This document shows, one piece after another, positions 12,088 through 14,928 of a stretch of 14,928 bases of DNA. A program made the position numbers and the translations under genes. Within the stretch, counting starts at the first letter, position 1. Each line of letters opens with the position of its first letter. The stretch covers positions 1-14,928 of the forward strand of contig SFJA01000043.1 of the NCBI GenBank assembly GCA_004556005.1. Reading direction: 5' to 3'. The DNA comes from Bacteroidales bacterium. Its GTDB lineage: Bacteria > Bacteroidota > Bacteroidia > Bacteroidales > UBA932. The notes below the pieces were generated by a model. It ran no database searches. It saw nothing but the letters and a program-made list of their open reading frames with translations, and had not been told where the DNA came from.

Positions 12088-13285
12088 GGACTGGACGGAC
12101 ATAATAAGAGAATCTGCACTGGACGAAGATGTACGGCTTCCTCAGGATGATTTCGACATCCTACAGTCCAAGTATGCAGCTCACAGGCGTCGCAGAGCGA
12201 GAACGGGAGCATTGTGCCTCGGCTCGTTTGCTGCCGCCTGTCTGGGAATTGCCCTTGTGCTGCTGAGGCCGGGCATTGAAGTGACGCAGAAGCCGGTGGT
12301 GGCGCAGAAACTTACCTCAGACGCGTGCGAAAAGCAGGAGACTGGGAGAGAATTCATTGAGTTGCGGCAGCTTGAGGTGGCAGCAGGCAGCATTGAAGTG
12401 GCGGCAGGTGGCGCTGAGGTTACGGAAACTGCTGTAGTAATGGGCGATGCATCGACGACGGATGCGGCAGTGGTTACGGACGCCGCAGTGGCTAGGGACT
12501 CTGCAGCGAGCAAAGTCTCCGGCAGCACTCAGCAGGAATTCAGTACTCATAAGGATGGCGAGGCTGCTGAGACTGAACGTCATAAGTTCGAACCGGAGGA
12601 GGCAGTCATCGGATTGGAAGAAGCTGGCAATCTGCTGGCAGATGCCGGTTTGGAGCTTGAAAAGGAAGAGAAGCACAGGGGCCGGGTCTCCGTTGCGGTC
12701 TCGGGAAGTCTTTCCAATACCCTAAGGCAGAATCAGCCGGTTGCTGGGACAGGGCAGGTGGTAGAATTGAAAAACGCAATAAAGCGCTTCGAACTGCCGG
12801 AAAAAGGAAAGGAAGAACCGATTTCGTATTCGCATTTCCCTATGCCGCTGGAATTTGCAGTAACGGTCAAATGGGATGTGCTGGACTGGCTTTCACTGGT
12901 GGGAGGCGTGCAGTACAGTCTGCTGACGAGCAATTGCGGGCTGCCGAACAGGCGTTTCGCGCAGCAGAATGTCAGCTATCTGGGGCTGCCGGTAGCAGTG
13001 AATCTGGTTGGCAGGACCTCATTCGGGCTATCCTACTACCTTTCCGGCGGGGCGCTGGTCGAGAAATGCATATATGCCCACCGAGGGACGGAGAGGCTCA
13101 GGGAAAATGGCTTGCAGTATGCGCTGACGGCAGGGGCGGGTCTGCAGTATGACTTTACGAGGGTACTGGGAATCTTTCTGGAGCCGCAACTCGATTACTA
13201 CCTGAGCAAGTCGGAATTCGAGACAAGAAGGTCGTCGGGACCGCTGAGTTTCGGAATGAGTATGGGTTTGAGATTCAATTTATAA
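12080..13285 (+). CDS. Membrane-anchored protein with long linker and C-terminal beta-barrel-like domain; putative anti-sigma partner
   Basis: 401 residues in three parts. Residues 1-42 are hydrophilic and end in a strongly basic stretch (HRRRRARTG), suggesting a cytoplasmic location. Residues 43-62 are one hydrophobic helix. About 65-200 is a low-complexity, acidic, Ala/Glu/Val-rich linker with internal near-repeats (EVAAG-SIEVAAG-GAEV and TDAAVV-TDAAVA). About 200-401 is a chain of alternating strands with barrel-like features (GGVQYSLL, FGLSYYLSGGAL, AGAGLQYDF, EPQLDYYL) and the end MSMGLRFNL, resembling small outer-membrane beta-barrel domains. The start overlaps the sigma gene by 8 bases, so synthesis is probably coupled. 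No zinc-finger anti-sigma motif is seen. A plausible role is to hold the sigma factor at the inner membrane while sensing the outer membrane; this is inference. The barrel may also be soluble and strand-rich only. Confidence 0.75.
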   Translation: MNKDWTDIIRESALDEDVRLPQDDFDILQSKYAAHRRRRARTGALCLGSFAAACLGIALVLLRPGIEVTQKPVVAQKLTSDACEKQETGREFIELRQLEVAAGSIEVAAGGAEVTETAVVMGDASTTDAAVVTDAAVARDSAASKVSGSTQQEFSTHKDGEAAETERHKFEPEEAVIGLEEAGNLLADAGLELEKEEKHRGRVSVAVSGSLSNTLRQNQPVAGTGQVVELKNAIKRFELPEKGKEEPISYSHFPMPLEFAVTVKWDVLDWLSLVGGVQYSLLTSNCGLPNRRFAQQNVSYLGLPVAVNLVGRTSFGLSYYLSGGALVEKCIYAHRGTERLRENGLQYALTAGAGLQYDFTRVLGIFLEPQLDYYLSKSEFETRRSSGPLSFGMSMGLRFNL

Positions 13286-13287
13286 GT

Positions 13288-13851
13288 ATGAAACGATTAT
13301 TAGGCATATTGTTGCTTGCTTTGCCGCTGTTTGCTGGTTCGTGCAGCGCTGAAATGATTATGGACAGCAAAGATTATGTGACTGACTGGGCTCCGGTTAC
13401 CTTGTGCATGCTGGTCTGCGACGAGGACGGAAACGGGCTTGTCACACCGGAACTTGAAGGCGTTTCCATCAGTTTCAATGGGAAAATTTATAATGTGCGC
13501 ACCAAGGCTGATCTGGAAGGAGAAAGGGTGCCAATGTTTATGGCTCCGCAGTTTTACGGACTGTACATCGCAGAATATCAGGCCCTTGATCGGTTCGGAA
13601 ACCTTCATCGGCACGCTCTTATGTTCGGTGAGATTGACGGGGCTGCGGATATGGACGAAGACCTTGTGCTGACCTGGTCTGACGGAAGCACAAATACCAT
13701 ACACTACCATTGTTCGGAACATACAGGCGGGCTGTATCCAAACTGTACGAGATACTGGCTGCTTAACGGAGTCAAAGTTGACAATCCTATCACGATAGTC
13801 AAACATACCGCTTCTCAGGGCGGGGAACGTCAGGAAAGTGAAACCTTGTAA
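13288..13851 (+). CDS. Unrecognised lipoprotein in the ECF sigma operon
   Basis: 187 residues. A signal peptide of type II ends LFAGSC, with Cys19 as the lipidation site. The mature part looks beta-rich (WAPVTLCMLVCDEDGNG at 34-50, GVSISFNGKIYNVRT at 58-72, MFMAPQFYGLYIAEYQAL at 83-100), in the manner of small immunoglobulin- or transthyretin-like domains. Cysteines 40, 44, 142 and 153 could form disulfides. The sequence YHCSEH around 140-145 and the C-terminal tail are hydrophilic. I cannot assign a family. It starts two bases after the barrel-linker gene and 12 bases before the VWA lipoprotein gene, so it belongs to the same transcript and probably acts in the same periplasmic or surface complex. 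Confidence 0.8.
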   Translation: MKRLLGILLLALPLFAGSCSAEMIMDSKDYVTDWAPVTLCMLVCDEDGNGLVTPELEGVSISFNGKIYNVRTKADLEGERVPMFMAPQFYGLYIAEYQALDRFGNLHRHALMFGEIDGAADMDEDLVLTWSDGSTNTIHYHCSEHTGGLYPNCTRYWLLNGVKVDNPITIVKHTASQGGERQESETL

Positions 13852-13863
13852 GATATATTGATT

Positions 13864-14928
13864 ATGAAGAAGTTAACAACATTTGCAGCGATTGCTGGCC
13901 TGGCATTCTGCCTTGCTTCCTGCAGCAAAGATTTTAATTCAGGCTTTGAATCCATGGTAGGCGGCGACGTGTGTCCGCCGGAAAATCAGTCCGGAGACAA
14001 ATTCGAGGAATTTGCAGACAATGAGTTTGTTTCAGCAGCCGAAAATCCAGTTTCCACCTTCAGTGTAGATGCCGACGGGGCTGCCTATGCCATTGTGCGC
14101 AATTATATCAATGCCGGATTCAATGTGCCGAAGAATGCCGTCAGGATTGAAGAACTTCTCAATTACTTCACCTTCGACTATGCCGATCCGACTGAAGGAG
14201 AGGCGCTTGCTATCAATGCCGAAGTGGGCGTATGTCCTTGGGCCCCGAATCATAAGCTTGTGCGTCTAGGGCTCAAAGGCAAGCCGCTTGCAAAGGATGA
14301 GTTGCCACTTTCCAATTATGTGTTTCTGGTGGATGTTTCCGGTTCGATGGATAATCCGAGCAAACTTCCTCTGCTCAAAAAAGGTCTGATAGAGCTGGCT
14401 TCGCATCTGGAGCCTGAAGACAGGATCTCCATCATCACCTATTCCGGCAATGTTAAGAAGTTGCTTGAGTCAACCCCGGCCAAGGAGAATGACAAGATTG
14501 TGAAGGCGATTGACAAGCTGTCGGCCAGTGGATTCACAAACGGAGGAGACGCCATCAACATGGCCTACAACGAGGCCCTCGCCAACTTCATTCCTGGCGG
14601 TAACAACCGTATCATCCTGGGAACCGATGGTGACTTCAACGTAGGTAAGGTGTCAACGGAGGATCTTCTTGAACTTGTTTCTGCAAATGCCGACAAAGGC
14701 ATATATCTGACAGCATTGGGATTCGGTATGGGCAATCTCAACGATTCTATGATGGAACAGATTTCCAACCGCGGAAACGGAACGTATTTCTTCATTGACA
14801 GCGAAGAGGAGATGATAAAGGTGCTCTGCAACGAAAAGAACAAATTCGTCTCCACCGTGAACGACTGCAAGATCCAGCTGCGCTTCGATCCGGAAAAGGT
14901 TGACAGTTATAGACTTATCGGTTATGAA
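13864..14928 (+). CDS. YfbK-like von Willebrand factor A domain lipoprotein (partial, 3' end outside)
   Basis: The first 355 codons are present and the frame is open to the window edge. The signal peptide ends LASC, with Cys20 as lipid anchor. An N-terminal vWF_A-associated region follows (about 49-145, NPVSTFSVDADGAAYAIVRN, ELLNYFTFDYADP). Then comes a VWA domain (about 150-320) with the full metal-ion-dependent adhesion site: DVSGSMDN at 157-164 (Asp157, Ser159, Ser161), Thr225 in GFTNGG, and Asp255 in GTDGDFN. The start of a further C-terminal region is seen after about 325. Proteins of this layout (E. coli YfbK, many Bacteroidota lipoproteins) bind partners through the metal site; their function is poorly known. 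As the fourth gene of the ECF operon it could be a surface-exposed output or sensor component. Confidence 0.9.
   Translation, partial: MKKLTTFAAIAGLAFCLASCSKDFNSGFESMVGGDVCPPENQSGDKFEEFADNEFVSAAENPVSTFSVDADGAAYAIVRNYINAGFNVPKNAVRIEELLNYFTFDYADPTEGEALAINAEVGVCPWAPNHKLVRLGLKGKPLAKDELPLSNYVFLVDVSGSMDNPSKLPLLKKGLIELASHLEPEDRISIITYSGNVKKLLESTPAKENDKIVKAIDKLSASGFTNGGDAINMAYNEALANFIPGGNNRIILGTDGDFNVGKVSTEDLLELVSANADKGIYLTALGFGMGNLNDSMMEQISNRGNGTYFFIDSEEEMIKVLCNEKNKFVSTVNDCKIQLRFDPEKVDSYRLIGYE

Overview
This window looks like chromosomal DNA from a member of the Bacteroidota, most likely the order Bacteroidales. The evidence is: promoter cores of the TAnnTTTG type in front of several genes; housekeeping proteins with Bacteroidota character (L13 with a GTG start, EF-Ts with an internal insert, a Porin_O_P family porin, LRR_5/BspA-type surface protein debris); few strong Shine-Dalgarno sequences; and many lipoproteins with a Cys at about position 20. 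I cannot name a genus.

Region 1 (1-1241) is accessory sequence. It begins with the last 27 codons of an outer-membrane protein. A GC-rich, non-coding mosaic array of three repeat modules (A about 71-73 bp, B about 88 bp, C about 48 bp) follows from about 181 to 943. The array runs directly into the last ~50 codons of a BspA-like leucine-rich-repeat gene that has lost everything upstream. A hairpin closes the region.

Region 2 (1242-4100, minus strand) reads pyrH - frr - pfs - luxS - rhodanese lipoprotein. The first four are tightly packed (18 bp, 0 bp and a 4-bp overlap). UMP kinase and ribosome recycling factor are therefore joined to the two enzymes that detoxify S-adenosylhomocysteine and make AI-2. 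A good promoter sits upstream of pyrH.

Region 3 (4101-8014, plus strand) holds a solitary cytochrome b subunit of succinate dehydrogenase/fumarate reductase (no sdhA or sdhB beside it), then rplM - rpsI - rpsB - tsf. The rplM promoter is nearly ideal and overlaps an intrinsic terminator that would end the sdhC transcript. A 176-bp structured gap precedes rpsB, and a very strong terminator follows tsf.

Region 4 (8048-11439) holds a polytopic polysaccharide-flippase-like exporter that may be translated from a leaderless mRNA, a cyclophilin-type peptidyl-prolyl isomerase lipoprotein, and, convergent to them, a Porin_O_P family porin.

Region 5 (11499-14928, plus strand) is an ECF sigma-factor operon. 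It contains the sigma factor, an overlapping gene for a protein with a cytoplasmic N-terminus, one membrane helix, a long linker and a C-terminal beta-barrel-like domain, a small unrecognised lipoprotein, and a YfbK-like von Willebrand A lipoprotein with a complete metal site that runs off the window. This looks like a cell-envelope signalling unit. Together with the repeat array it is the part most likely to hold something undescribed.
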